Below are positions 1-7,387 of a stretch of DNA of 36,141 bases, in pieces. Both the position numbers and the translations under genes were made by a program. The stretch covers positions 1 through 36,141 of the forward strand of contig NZ_JAGQFP010000005.1 of the NCBI RefSeq assembly GCF_019090095.1, given 5' to 3'. Source of the stretch: Stutzerimonas stutzeri (lineage in GTDB: Bacteria; Pseudomonadota; Gammaproteobacteria; Pseudomonadales; Pseudomonadaceae). The notes under the pieces are model-generated. The model ran no database searches. It was not told the origin of the DNA and saw only the letters and a list, made by a program, of their open reading frames with translations. The stretch's first letter is position 1; each line of letters starts with the position of its first letter.

Positions 1-53
1 CAACCGACCGAAGCCACCAACAGGACTCAACCACCACCCTGTCAGCCCGGCGA

Positions 54-81
54 ATTCTACTCGAATTCGCCGTCCGTGCAA
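54..81 (-). promoter_or_regulatory. Strong sigma70-type promoter reading left (P2), stable-RNA style
   Basis: Read on the minus strand, there is a -35 TTGCAC (76-81), a 16-base spacer and a -10 TAGAAT (54-59), followed by a GC-rich discriminator (TCGCC). An A/T-rich stretch lies directly upstream (about 82-115) and could act as an UP element. Strong -10, GC-rich discriminator and UP-like region together are typical of rRNA or tRNA promoters. The spacer and -10 overlap a perfect 9-bp inverted repeat (49-57 / 63-71, GGCGAATTC). The transcribed gene lies outside the window, so its identity is inference. Confidence 0.55.
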
Positions 82-119
82 GCCTTTATTTTCGCTAACT
101 TCTTGATTTACAAGAGGTT

Positions 120-131
120 TTGCTAAAGACC
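120..131 (-). promoter_or_regulatory. boxA-like antitermination motif in the leader between P1 and P2
   Basis: On the minus strand the sequence GGTCTTTAGCAA matches the rRNA boxA consensus GCTCTTTAACAA at 10 of 12 positions. It lies between the two leftward promoters, so transcripts from the upstream one would carry it. It supports an rRNA operon leader, but a 12-base match can arise by chance. Confidence 0.3.
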
Positions 132-150
132 TGCGCCGGAGAAGGTGCGC

Positions 151-178
151 ATTATAGGGGCTCAGAAACTCACGTCAA
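151..178 (-). promoter_or_regulatory. Strong sigma70-type promoter reading left (P1)
   Basis: On the minus strand there is a -35 TTGACG (173-178), a 16-base spacer and a perfect -10 TATAAT (151-156), followed by GCGC. This sits about 97 bases upstream of the second leftward promoter, giving a tandem P1/P2 arrangement as in rRNA operons. Both direct transcription away from the T6SS genes. Confidence 0.55.
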
Positions 179-181
179 TGG

Positions 182-876
182 CTGTGTTCAGGGATTCGTT
201 AAATTGAACAGCGGTACCCGAAGACGAAGCCCACAAGGCGATCATGGCCTAGCTATAGACTTCATCAACATAGCCACCTCCAGGCACCTCATAGGTGGCA
301 GCAGCAGACCGCCCAACAACAGTCGCTTCAAACTACCCTCATATCTGGATCTACGCCCCTAGCAAAACTGTACCGGCTCACGTGATCCGTATCGAAGTCC
401 GCTCCGATCAAGCATTCACAACGCAGCGTATGGTTTCGCCGGCATCCCTAATCAGCTCGCCTTCACATCAACCTATCGGCTTGTAGTCACGACTGCTGCC
501 GTGCTTCGTTACGCAGTACACAGCGAGCCTCCGTTCTAGGTCATCGCTTGCGCATAAATCGCCACAACCTAATCTTTTGGCCGATATCAGCCCAAAAAAC
601 ACTTTTCGCAGATTCGGAGCCTGAACGATGCAAACATCAGGACTGCCGCTTGCAGCAGCCGCCACACAACGGCATTGGACGTAGCGGCGACTGTCGTCCG
701 CAGCGAGCCGTGACGACAGCTATAAAAACCGAAGGTTCCGAGCAGAATGCGGCGAAAGGAGTTAACTGCTGCACATATTGGCCATCCGCTTTCGCACTGC
801 GGCAGTACAGTGCCTTCAGTTTGGAACCACTTCACAGTCATTGCGTCGCGTCGCACCTAGGATGCGCACCACTTAA
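182..876. other. Spacer without a recognisable gene
   Basis: About 700 bases separate the leftward promoters from the tssA upstream region. Open frames exist (for example 548-1075 on + and 587-856 on -) but their translations are rich in Arg, His, Cys and Ser, lack a ribosome binding site and resemble no family I know. Two modest inverted repeats are visible: GCCACCT at 273-279 with AGGTGGC at 293-299, and CTGTCGTC at 691-698 with GACGACAG at 712-719. Neither is followed by a T-run, so they are not convincing terminators. The stretch may hold T6SS regulatory sites or be decayed DNA. Confidence 0.4.
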
Positions 877-892
877 GCGTATACATATACGC
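877..892. promoter_or_regulatory. Perfect palindrome upstream of tssA, operator candidate
   Basis: GCGTATA-CA-TATACGC is a 7-bp perfect inverted repeat with a 2-base centre. It lies 68 bases before the preferred tssA start, in the only intergenic region upstream of the main operon. The symmetry and position fit a binding site for a dimeric regulator. No regulator can be assigned, and I do not see a clear -24/-12 sigma54 site beside it. Confidence 0.35.
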
Positions 893-959
893 AGCAATCC
901 GCGCATGAAGCGCCCTGCAACGCAACCAAGCGGCGTGCAGCAACCAGTTGAGTCATGGA

Positions 960-2522
960 ATGACGCTTTCAACCAAGCTGGCTGCTCGTTACATAGAGCT
1001 AGCCAACACGCCTATCACGGCAACCTGTTTCGCAGGCGAAGACGCTCGCTACGCGCCAGAGTACGAGCTGCTTGAGCAGGAGCTAAGCAAAGCTTCCTCT
1101 GTTCACGCCGTTGGCGCAATCGATTGGCAAGTCGTTCGTAACGGAAGCGAACACCTCCTGACCACACAGACCAAGGACCTACGGTTAGCGGCTTGGCTCA
1201 CCTGGGCGTTATATCAGCTCGATTCATTTGCCGGACTCTACGCAGGTCTCGCCATGGTCAGCTGTCTTTGCCGGGACCACTGGAGCGAAGTCCATCCACT
1301 CAAGCCACGCACTCGATCGGCGGCCATCAGTTGGCTCGTCCCACGCTTGGAGCAAGTGCTGGCCGATCACGTGCCGATGGGTGAGCAACTCCCGTTGTTC
1401 GAGCAGATAGCTCTTGAACTACGCCATGTGGAAGGCTGCGTTGCGAGCCATCTAGGTACCCAAGCCCCACTACTTTTACCGCTGTGTCGTCGTCTCGACG
1501 ATATGGTCAAACGTGCCGGTAACGCCCAGTCCCAGCCTGGGCCGGTCGGTGTCGCCATTGCGCAGGTTAAGCAGGCCGCCGCTCAGGTCTTTAACGCAGC
1601 TGCACCAGTCGAGCACGAGAAGGACGCACACAAGAGCCTGCGTAGCCTGCAAGACCAAGCCCGCCCGCTGTGTAGCTATTGGCTGAAGCAGAAAGCTACC
1701 GACCTCAAGCCGCTTCGCCTCGCGCGAACCCTGCTGTGGCTACCGATCGACGGCCTGCCAGAAAGCAACGCCGATCAAATCACCGCCCTGCGTGGCGTTC
1801 CGGCAGACAAGCGCGCCAGCTACCAAGAACGCTTTTCCCAAGGAATCTACGCCGACCTGCTGGCGGACCTGGAGGCGAGCATCGCACGCGCCCCGTTCTG
1901 GCTCGATGGTCAACGGCTGGCCTGGGAATGCTTGAGCGAGCTTGACGCCGAACAGGCGATGCGCGAAGTCGAAATTCAGCTTGCGCTGTTCCTGCAGCGC
2001 ATGCCGGGTCTCGACGAACTGCGCTTTCATGACGGTACGCCTTTCGCGGACGCCGAGACCCGCGCCTGGATCAGCGCCAGGGTGATGCCCCACCTGCAAC
2101 AGGCTCAGGCGCCAAGCGAGTCACTCAACAACCAGAGTGGCGTTACGCCCGCCTGGGAAGAAGCCCTTCAGGACGCCCTTCCCCAACTGAAGAAAGACGG
2201 TCTCAAGAGCGCCGTGCAACAACTCAAGTATGGCCTCAACCAGGCCCAAGGCGGACGTGAACGTTTCTTCTGGCAACTGACCTTGGCCCGGCTGTGCTTC
2301 CAGGCCAAGAAATACGACCTGGCCAAGACCCAGCTCGAAACCCTCGACCAGACGCTGCAGGTCTCCGGCCTCGGCGACTGGGAACCCGATCTCGCCCTCG
2401 AGGTACTGCGCCTGTTGCATAACTGCTGCGAGCTATTGCCGCAGAACCATGCGGTGCGCGAAAGCAAGGACGAGATATACCGCAGGCTGTGCCACCTCGA
2501 CCTCGAAGTGGTACTCGATTAG
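960..2522 (+). CDS. tssA: T6SS assembly protein TssA (ImpA N-terminal, VC_A0119-type)
   Basis: TssA caps and coordinates polymerisation of the T6SS sheath and tube from the baseplate. The N-terminal 170 residues contain the ImpA_N region, with the typical GEDARY, TKDLRLAAWL and HWSEVHP stretches. The C-terminal part (about residues 390-515) resembles the VC_A0119-type C-terminal domain with helical repeats. Length is about 520 residues, normal for the long TssA class. The ATG at 960 is preferred; a TTG at 948 in the same frame would add only four residues. No strong Shine-Dalgarno is visible before either start. It is the first gene of the cluster and is followed 32 bases later by tssB, as in H2-type loci. 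Confidence 0.93.
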   Translation: MTLSTKLAARYIELANTPITATCFAGEDARYAPEYELLEQELSKASSVHAVGAIDWQVVRNGSEHLLTTQTKDLRLAAWLTWALYQLDSFAGLYAGLAMVSCLCRDHWSEVHPLKPRTRSAAISWLVPRLEQVLADHVPMGEQLPLFEQIALELRHVEGCVASHLGTQAPLLLPLCRRLDDMVKRAGNAQSQPGPVGVAIAQVKQAAAQVFNAAAPVEHEKDAHKSLRSLQDQARPLCSYWLKQKATDLKPLRLARTLLWLPIDGLPESNADQITALRGVPADKRASYQERFSQGIYADLLADLEASIARAPFWLDGQRLAWECLSELDAEQAMREVEIQLALFLQRMPGLDELRFHDGTPFADAETRAWISARVMPHLQQAQAPSESLNNQSGVTPAWEEALQDALPQLKKDGLKSAVQQLKYGLNQAQGGRERFFWQLTLARLCFQAKKYDLAKTQLETLDQTLQVSGLGDWEPDLALEVLRLLHNCCELLPQNHAVRESKDEIYRRLCHLDLEVVLD

Positions 2523-2554
2523 GCCCCCGGGCCGCCCATTCAAGGAGAACACCC

Positions 2555-3061
2555 ATGGCCAAAGAAGGCTCGGTAGCCCCCAAGGAACGCATCAACGTCA
2601 CCTTCAAACCCGCCACCGGCGGCGCCCAGGAAGAAATCGAACTGCCCCTTAAGCTTATGGTGCTCGGCGATTTCACCCAGCGCGCCGACGACCGCAAGAT
2701 CGAAGATCGCAAGCCGATCGCCATCGACAAGAACAGCTTCGACGAAGTCCTGGCCAAGCAGGAGCTGAACCTGACCTTCGCCGTGCAGAACCGCTTGCAG
2801 GACGAAGCCACCGACGAGGAGTTGCCGGTTCAGCTGAACATCGGCTCGATGAAGGATTTCAATCCCGCCAACCTGGTCGAGCAGGTCCCTGAGCTGAAGA
2901 AATTGATGGAGCTGCGCGACGCACTGGTCGCGCTCAAGGGGCCGCTGGGCAACGCCCCCGCCTTCCGTAAGGCCATCGAAAGCGTGCTGGCCGATGACGA
3001 CTCGCGCGAGCGCGTGCTCGGCGAGCTGGGCCTGGCCGCGAAAGAACACCTGGACGCCTGA
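2555..3061 (+). CDS. tssB: T6SS contractile sheath small subunit TssB
   Basis: TssB pairs with TssC to build the cytoplasmic contractile sheath, a phage tail sheath analogue. The 168-residue protein shows the family hallmarks: an early segment KERINVTFKPATGG, then LPLKLMVLGDFT, the region DRKPIAIDKNSF and a C-terminal half ending in helices (FRKAIESVLADD). The ATG at 2555 is supported by AAGGAG at 2542-2547. An open frame continues upstream to 2489, but that extension reads through the tssA end and lacks family similarity. tssC follows after 26 bases and the two are surely co-transcribed. Confidence 0.96.
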   Translation: MAKEGSVAPKERINVTFKPATGGAQEEIELPLKLMVLGDFTQRADDRKIEDRKPIAIDKNSFDEVLAKQELNLTFAVQNRLQDEATDEELPVQLNIGSMKDFNPANLVEQVPELKKLMELRDALVALKGPLGNAPAFRKAIESVLADDDSRERVLGELGLAAKEHLDA

Positions 3062-3087
3062 TCATCTGGACAAGGAACGCCAACACC

Positions 3088-4566
3088 ATGAGCACTAGCG
3101 CAGCAGCCGTCGACAGCGGCACCCAACTCGCCGACCTCGGCATCCTCGATCGCATCATCGCCGAAACCAAACTCACCCCCGACGACGAGGCCTATGACAT
3201 CGCCAAGCGCGGCGTCTCCGCCTTCATTGAGGAATTGCTCAAGCCGCAGAACGAACACGAGCCGGTGAAGAAAGCGCTGGTCGACCGCATGATCGCGGAG
3301 ATCGACGCCAAGCTCAGCCGGCAGATGGACGAGATCCTTCACCATCCGCAATTCCAGGCGCTGGAATCCTCCTGGCGCGGCCTGAAGTTGCTGGTCGACC
3401 GCACCAACTTCCGCGAGAACATCAAGCTTGAAATCCTCAACGCCTCCAAGCAGGACCTGCTGGATGACTTCGAGGACAGTCCAGAGGTCGTCCAATCCGG
3501 CCTGTACAAGCACATCTACACCGCCGAGTACGGCCAATTCGGTGGCCAGCCGGTCGGCGCGCTGATCGCCAACTACTTCTTCGACCCGAGCGCCCCGGAC
3601 ATCAAGACGATGCAGTACGTGGCATCGGTCGCCAGCATGTCCCACGCCCCCTTCATCGCCGCCGCCGGCCCGAAGTTCTTCGGCCTGGAGAGCTTCACCG
3701 GCCTGCCGGACCTGAAGGACCTGAAAGATCACTTCGAAGGCCCGCAGTTCGCCAAGTGGCAGAGCTTCCGCGAACAGGAAGATGCCCGCTACGTCGGCCT
3801 GACCGTACCTCGCTTCCTGCTGCGCAACCCCTACGATCCGGAAGACAACCCGGTCAAATCCTTCGTCTACAAGGAGAACGTTGCCAACAGCCACGAGCAC
3901 TACCTGTGGGGCAACACCGCCTACACCTTCGCCAGCCGTCTGACCGACAGCTTCGCCAAGTTCCGCTGGTGCCCGAACATCATCGGCCCGCAGAGCGGCG
4001 GCGCGGTAGAAGACCTGCCGTTGCACCACTTCGAAAGCATGGGCGAGATCGAGACCAAGATCCCGACCGAGGTGCTGGTCTCCGACCGCCGTGAGTACGA
4101 ACTGGCCGAGGAAGGCTTCATCGCCCTGACCATGCGCAAGGGCAGTGACAACGCCGCGTTCTTCTCGGCCAACTCGGCGCAGAAGCCGAAATTCTTCGGT
4201 AATAGCGAAGAAGGCAAGAACGCCGAGCTGAACTACAAGCTCGGCACCCAGTTGCCGTATCTGTTCATCGTCAACCGTCTGGCCCACTACCTCAAAGTGC
4301 TGCAGCGCGAGCAGATCGGCGCCTGGAAAGAGCGCACCGACCTCGAGCTGGAACTGAACAAGTGGATCCGCCAGTTCGTTGCCGACCAGGAAAACCCCAG
4401 CGCCGAAGTTCGCAGCCGCCGGCCCCTGCGCGCCGCCCAAGTCGTCGTCAGCGATGTGGACGGCGAGCCGGGCTGGTACCGCGTCGGCCTGAACGTGCGT
4501 CCGCACTTCAAGTACATGGGTGCCGATTTCACCCTGTCGCTGGTCGGCAAGCTGGACAAGGAATAA
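3088..4566 (+). CDS. tssC: T6SS contractile sheath large subunit TssC
   Basis: This 492-residue protein is the large sheath subunit. With TssB it forms the tubule whose contraction drives the Hcp/VgrG needle outward; ClpV later disassembles it. Characteristic stretches are LESSWRGLKLLVDRT (about residue 90), the block GQFGGQPVGALIANYFF, FIAAAGPKFFGL, and the conserved C-terminal region with LNKWIRQFVADQENP and FKYMGADFTLSLVGKLDKE. Length and order after tssB are normal. AAGGAA precedes the ATG at about 12 bases. The last codon is followed two bases later by the tssE start. Confidence 0.97.
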   Translation: MSTSAAAVDSGTQLADLGILDRIIAETKLTPDDEAYDIAKRGVSAFIEELLKPQNEHEPVKKALVDRMIAEIDAKLSRQMDEILHHPQFQALESSWRGLKLLVDRTNFRENIKLEILNASKQDLLDDFEDSPEVVQSGLYKHIYTAEYGQFGGQPVGALIANYFFDPSAPDIKTMQYVASVASMSHAPFIAAAGPKFFGLESFTGLPDLKDLKDHFEGPQFAKWQSFREQEDARYVGLTVPRFLLRNPYDPEDNPVKSFVYKENVANSHEHYLWGNTAYTFASRLTDSFAKFRWCPNIIGPQSGGAVEDLPLHHFESMGEIETKIPTEVLVSDRREYELAEEGFIALTMRKGSDNAAFFSANSAQKPKFFGNSEEGKNAELNYKLGTQLPYLFIVNRLAHYLKVLQREQIGAWKERTDLELELNKWIRQFVADQENPSAEVRSRRPLRAAQVVVSDVDGEPGWYRVGLNVRPHFKYMGADFTLSLVGKLDKE

Positions 4567-4568
4567 GC

Positions 4569-4997
4569 ATGAAGGGTTATGGCAGCCTGTTCGAGCGCCT
4601 CGGTAGCGAGGCCGGCCAACGTGCCGGCTGGAGCCACGAGGTCGCCGCCATGGCCTCGGTGGCTGCCCATCTGGCCAAGATGCTCAGCACCCGTGCGGGC
4701 AGCGTGCAGACGCTGCCCGACTACGGGTTGCCCGATTTGAACGATATGCGCCTGTCGCTGCACGACTCGCTGCAGCAGGCGCGTATCGCCATCGAACGCT
4801 TTATCGAAGCGTACGAACCACGACTGACCCAGGTGCGCGTGGTTTCCCTGCCGCGCACCCAGGATCCGCTGCGCCAGACCTTCGCCATCGACGGCCTGCT
4901 GGAGATGGACGGCGTCAAGCGTCAGGTCAGTTTCTCCGCGAGCCTGGATGGCAGCGGTCAGGTCAAGGTCAACCCAGGAGCCTCACATGTCCGGTAA
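4569..4997 (+). CDS. tssE: T6SS baseplate wedge protein TssE
   Basis: TssE is the gp25-like baseplate component that links the wedge to the sheath base. The 142-residue product begins GYGSLFERLG and contains TLPDYGLPDLND (about residues 55-66), the conserved gp25 signature, followed by helices and a C-terminal strand region. The start at 4569 lies two bases after the tssC stop, which implies translational coupling. The 3' end overlaps the next gene (PAAR protein) by 11 bases. In H2-type loci tssF normally follows directly; here about 3.5 kb of cargo genes intervene. Confidence 0.92.
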   Translation: MKGYGSLFERLGSEAGQRAGWSHEVAAMASVAAHLAKMLSTRAGSVQTLPDYGLPDLNDMRLSLHDSLQQARIAIERFIEAYEPRLTQVRVVSLPRTQDPLRQTFAIDGLLEMDGVKRQVSFSASLDGSGQVKVNPGASHVR

Positions 4998-5499
4998 ACC
5001 CGCAGCCCGCCTCGGCGACCCCACCGCCTGCCCGATTCCCGGCCACGGCACCAACCCGATCGCCGCCGGCTCGCCCGACGTGCTGTTCGACAGCCTGCCC
5101 GCCGCACGCATGGGCGACGCCTCCGCTTGTGGCGGCGCCATGGCCGGCGCAGTGACTCCCACCGTGCTGATCAATGGCAAGCCGGCGGCGGTGCTTGGCT
5201 CGGTGGGTAGCCATGGCAATGTGGTGATTGGGGGATCGGGGACGGTGATTATTGGCAATACGCATACGCCTCCGGCATTTGTTCCGCCGACGGCGCTGGC
5301 AATTGCAAGCCATAGCCAGTGCATCCTGGTCGAGGATCAGGATGGGAATCCGCTACAGGGAATTCCATATCGGTTACGTAATCCTCAAGGCGAGTGGATC
5401 GATGGCTATACGGACTCCGCCGGAAGAACTCAGCGAATATATGGAAATGCGGGGGACTCGATCGACTTCTCCACTGCTATCCAAGAGGAGTTGTCATGA
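4987..5499 (+). CDS. PAAR-domain spike-tip protein with C-terminal beta-sandwich extension
   Basis: PAAR proteins form the zinc-binding cone that sharpens the VgrG spike and carries effectors. Residues 1-95 are a complete PAAR domain: GDPTACPIPGHGTNPI, MGDASACGG and GSHGNVV, with C15, H20, C48 and H76 as candidate metal ligands, ending in GSGTVIIG. After a Pro-rich linker, residues 111-162 form a separate small domain (ILVEDQDGNPLQGIPYRL onward) that resembles a beta-sandwich found at the N-terminus of the lipase at 19177. It may be a docking module. The ATG at 4987 has AGGAG six bases upstream; the stop overlaps the next start as ATGA, so the spike and its probable effector are coupled. Confidence 0.9.
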   Translation: MSGKPAARLGDPTACPIPGHGTNPIAAGSPDVLFDSLPAARMGDASACGGAMAGAVTPTVLINGKPAAVLGSVGSHGNVVIGGSGTVIIGNTHTPPAFVPPTALAIASHSQCILVEDQDGNPLQGIPYRLRNPQGEWIDGYTDSAGRTQRIYGNAGDSIDFSTAIQEELS

Positions 5500-6302
5500 G
5501 CTCCGGAGTTCTTCCCTCATTGACCACCCGAGCTATCCCTCTTGCGCCTGAGGCCAGAGGCGCGGTCAAAAAAATTCAGCTCAAGGTCTTCTGGAAGACA
5601 GTCAATTTTTGGACTGATGCCGCGAGCCGCGAATACCAAAGTGCTGTGCCTTCAATCGCTGAGCGATTAGTGACAGAACAGTATTGGGATCGGAATGGAA
5701 GCATCAAGAACAACCGATTTACCTGTGAGGATTTTGCCGTTCGCCTGTTGTGTGAGTTTGCATCATTGCACCAACTTCCGGTCAAGCTAAAAACTGGCGT
5801 AAGGACTTATCGTAATATGGAGGTATATCAACCTGGCGAGCATGATCGCTACTTAAGCCATATGTACGGATTTGCTGACATGGTCATGTTGACATATGGT
5901 GCGCCCGATATGCAGCGTGTTGGTGAGAACGTAGTCGCGCTGACCTCTCCGACAGAGCTGCTGGCGGGTGACATATTGGCCCAAGCGTATGATCGGCCTG
6001 GTGATGTGGCTCACCATGTACAGGTTGCAATGCGTGTCAGCCCCGAGAGAATTGAGATAAAGCAGGGTAATACCGGTGGTGTAAGTGTTCGTCCGGTCAC
6101 CACAATTAGTCGCGTGCTCGGATCTAACCTGGCGAATCCTCAGAATGAGGGCTATGCCGGCATGCCCATTGAACAGGGTGTTTACAATAGCCTGGAGTCC
6201 GGCTGGAACTACCAGAACTTGGCAACGGGAGCGATCCGTGAAGACTTCCTGAAATTATTTCAGCTATATCGCTGGAACTTTATGGGGTTCAATAAGGCAT
6301 GA
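5496..6302 (+). CDS. Putative T6SS effector, papain/NlpC-P60-like cysteine hydrolase
   Basis: I do not recognise this 268-residue protein as a named effector. What can be seen: NRFTCEDFAVRLLCEFA (about residues 73-89) places a cysteine (C77) at the head of a helix followed by a Leu-Pro step, as in NlpC/P60, CHAP and transglutaminase-type folds. ELLAGDILAQAYDRPGDVAHHVQVAM (155-179, given here only as a region) has the L.GD element and a histidine-rich strand (H173/H174), and IKQGN follows as a possible third catalytic position. That is the Cys-His-polar order of papain-like peptidoglycan amidases. It sits directly behind the PAAR gene with an ATGA overlap and AAGAGGAG before the ATG, and is followed by small membrane proteins, which fits a periplasm-acting cell-wall toxin with its immunity. 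Local GC is clearly lower than in the core genes. The enzymatic role is inference. Confidence 0.65.
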   Translation: MSSGVLPSLTTRAIPLAPEARGAVKKIQLKVFWKTVNFWTDAASREYQSAVPSIAERLVTEQYWDRNGSIKNNRFTCEDFAVRLLCEFASLHQLPVKLKTGVRTYRNMEVYQPGEHDRYLSHMYGFADMVMLTYGAPDMQRVGENVVALTSPTELLAGDILAQAYDRPGDVAHHVQVAMRVSPERIEIKQGNTGGVSVRPVTTISRVLGSNLANPQNEGYAGMPIEQGVYNSLESGWNYQNLATGAIREDFLKLFQLYRWNFMGFNKA

Positions 6303-6505
6303 GTCTTTCTGGCTATTTGGCGGTCGTCGCGGACAGTGACTTGTTTGGTCTGTTGGCCATCTACTGCTTTGTCATCGCAATGCTTGGGCTTTTCGAAAGG
6401 CTGCGGAATACCCGGGCTTATCGCGCAACGGCATTTTTTGGGTTGTTAATTGTTCCGATGCTACATGCCGTTGGCACTTATTTTCTTAACCTGGCTCCAG
6501 CCTGA
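6299..6505 (+). CDS. Small two-helix membrane protein, immunity candidate
   Basis: This 68-residue protein begins in an ATGA overlap with the putative cysteine-hydrolase effector. Two hydrophobic helices are visible (about residues 13-32 and 44-66) separated by a basic loop RLRNTRAYR, so both ends are probably on the periplasmic side by the positive-inside rule. No enzymatic motif is present. The direct coupling to the toxin gene and the membrane location suggest an immunity or accessory role. It has no family I recognise. Confidence 0.55.
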   Translation: MSLSGYLAVVADSDLFGLLAIYCFVIAMLGLFERLRNTRAYRATAFFGLLIVPMLHAVGTYFLNLAPA

Positions 6506-6610
6506 TGTACATGGCACTTTGTTTCATGCCGCGTATATCAGAAATCTTTGGTGACGCTCAGCTCCATGAGCAGAGGTCATTATGGGGTGGCAGTACAAGG
6601 GATTGGGCTA

Positions 6611-7069
6611 ATGAACAAGTCCATTAAAGTAAGTGCCTTGATTGGTTCGGCCGTTATCTTGATTGCACCATTTGCTGTGTTTGAAGCCTATATTGTTTCT
6701 AGATATGGCTATGCTGAGCCTTACAGCTATGTATTCTCCATTCCACTGGGAGTGATTTCGTATTTATTGATTCAGTTTGCAATTGGCTACGGTGTGGTAA
6801 AGGGTTGGGCGAGCTGCAAGATGTCAAGAAATTATCCGCTGATACTTATATGGTTGATTAGTGTTTTGGTGCTTTGGGCATTTCCTCATTTTTCCCAGGT
6901 GAGAACATCCTTTAAACATGGATACTCTGGATCAGTCGGTAGAGACGAAGGCGATCTATCTTGGGAAACCTGGAAAAGGCCGCAACAGGTTTCGTTATGT
7001 GCTCCTGCTACTGGCGTTGATGATGCTGATCGTGACATTCAATTCACCAACAAGCATTTGGCCTGTTGA
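6611..7069 (+). CDS. Three-helix membrane protein, probably frameshifted at its 3' end; immunity candidate
   Basis: The ATG at 6611 has AAGGGA eight bases upstream and is preferred over a TTG at 6548 and an ATG at 6566. Residues 1-95 contain three hydrophobic segments (about 6-28, 37-62 and 72-93). From about residue 100 the translation changes character (soluble, odd composition) and overlaps the next gene by 152 bases in another frame. A TGA occurs in the +1 frame at 6900-6902, so a one-base indel would give a compact protein of about 97 residues. The reading to 7069 is therefore likely an artefact of a lost stop. Position and topology make it a candidate immunity protein for the effector at 5496. 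Confidence 0.45.
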   Translation: MNKSIKVSALIGSAVILIAPFAVFEAYIVSRYGYAEPYSYVFSIPLGVISYLLIQFAIGYGVVKGWASCKMSRNYPLILIWLISVLVLWAFPHFSQVRTSFKHGYSGSVGRDEGDLSWETWKRPQQVSLCAPATGVDDADRDIQFTNKHLAC

Positions 7070-7304
7070 TTTTGATTTTTTCGGCTATCGAATTCATGGC
7101 AATGTATTTTACTGGCTGTTCATGGTCAGTGTCGTTGCTTATATTCCCTTGGCGATAGGTGGGGGAGGGTTGTTTCTTTATGATTTGATAAAGCTGTTTC
7201 AGAGTAAGCGGCGGCGTCAGGTGATTAATCTTGTGATTTCTTCGGCAATAATTTTTGCGGCGCTATATGGCTTCAATAGTTGGGTTTTTGAGGAAATATT
7301 TTGA
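6918..7304 (+). CDS. Three-helix membrane protein, immunity candidate
   Basis: The 128-residue product has a polar N-terminus of 24 residues and three hydrophobic stretches (about 26-43, 62-88 and 101-119) with a basic loop FQSKRRRQ between the second and third. It is followed by a charged FEEIF tail. Its size and topology resemble those of the preceding membrane protein, so the two could be diverged duplicates. The start lacks a well-placed Shine-Dalgarno (AGGTGAG is about 14 bases away), so translation may depend on coupling. No known family was recognised. It belongs to the AT-rich insert between tssE and tssF. Confidence 0.5.
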   Translation: MDTLDQSVETKAIYLGKPGKGRNRFRYVLLLLALMMLIVTFNSPTSIWPVDFDFFGYRIHGNVFYWLFMVSVVAYIPLAIGGGGLFLYDLIKLFQSKRRRQVINLVISSAIIFAALYGFNSWVFEEIF

Positions 7305-7310
7305 TGGGTG

Positions 7311-7375
7311 TCGGGGATGTGAGTGCTCGGGGACATATTCGGGGACAGCCCCCTCCCTCCGATTTCTCGGGGACC
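7311..7375 (+). repeat. Cluster of four TCGGGGA repeats
   Basis: TCGGGGA occurs at 7311, 7327, 7339 and 7367, three times continuing as TCGGGGAC. The spacings are 16, 12 and 28 bases. The stretch between the copies is GC-rich within otherwise AT-rich DNA. GGGGAC-rich repeats of this kind are seen around REP-associated transposase sites, so this may be the scar of a small mobile repeat. An open frame runs through it (from 7301), but its translation there is not protein-like. Confidence 0.4.
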
Positions 7376-7387
7376 GCAAATCGTGGC

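Noticed and set aside
273..299. Inverted repeat GCCACCT/AGGTGGC considered as a terminator
   Set aside because: Short stem, long loop and no T-run on either strand.
120..362. 80-residue frame near the left edge
   Set aside because: It covers the leftward promoter P1 and boxA-like motif; no family similarity, no ribosome binding site.
548..1075. 175-residue + strand frame running from the left spacer into tssA
   Set aside because: No ribosome binding site, unusual composition, and it overlaps the supported tssA start in a different frame.
2830..4506. 558-residue open frame on the minus strand across tssB/tssC
   Set aside because: Antisense shadow of well-supported core genes; the composition (Val, Glu, Gln, Leu rich without motifs) is what GC-rich codon usage gives on the opposite strand.
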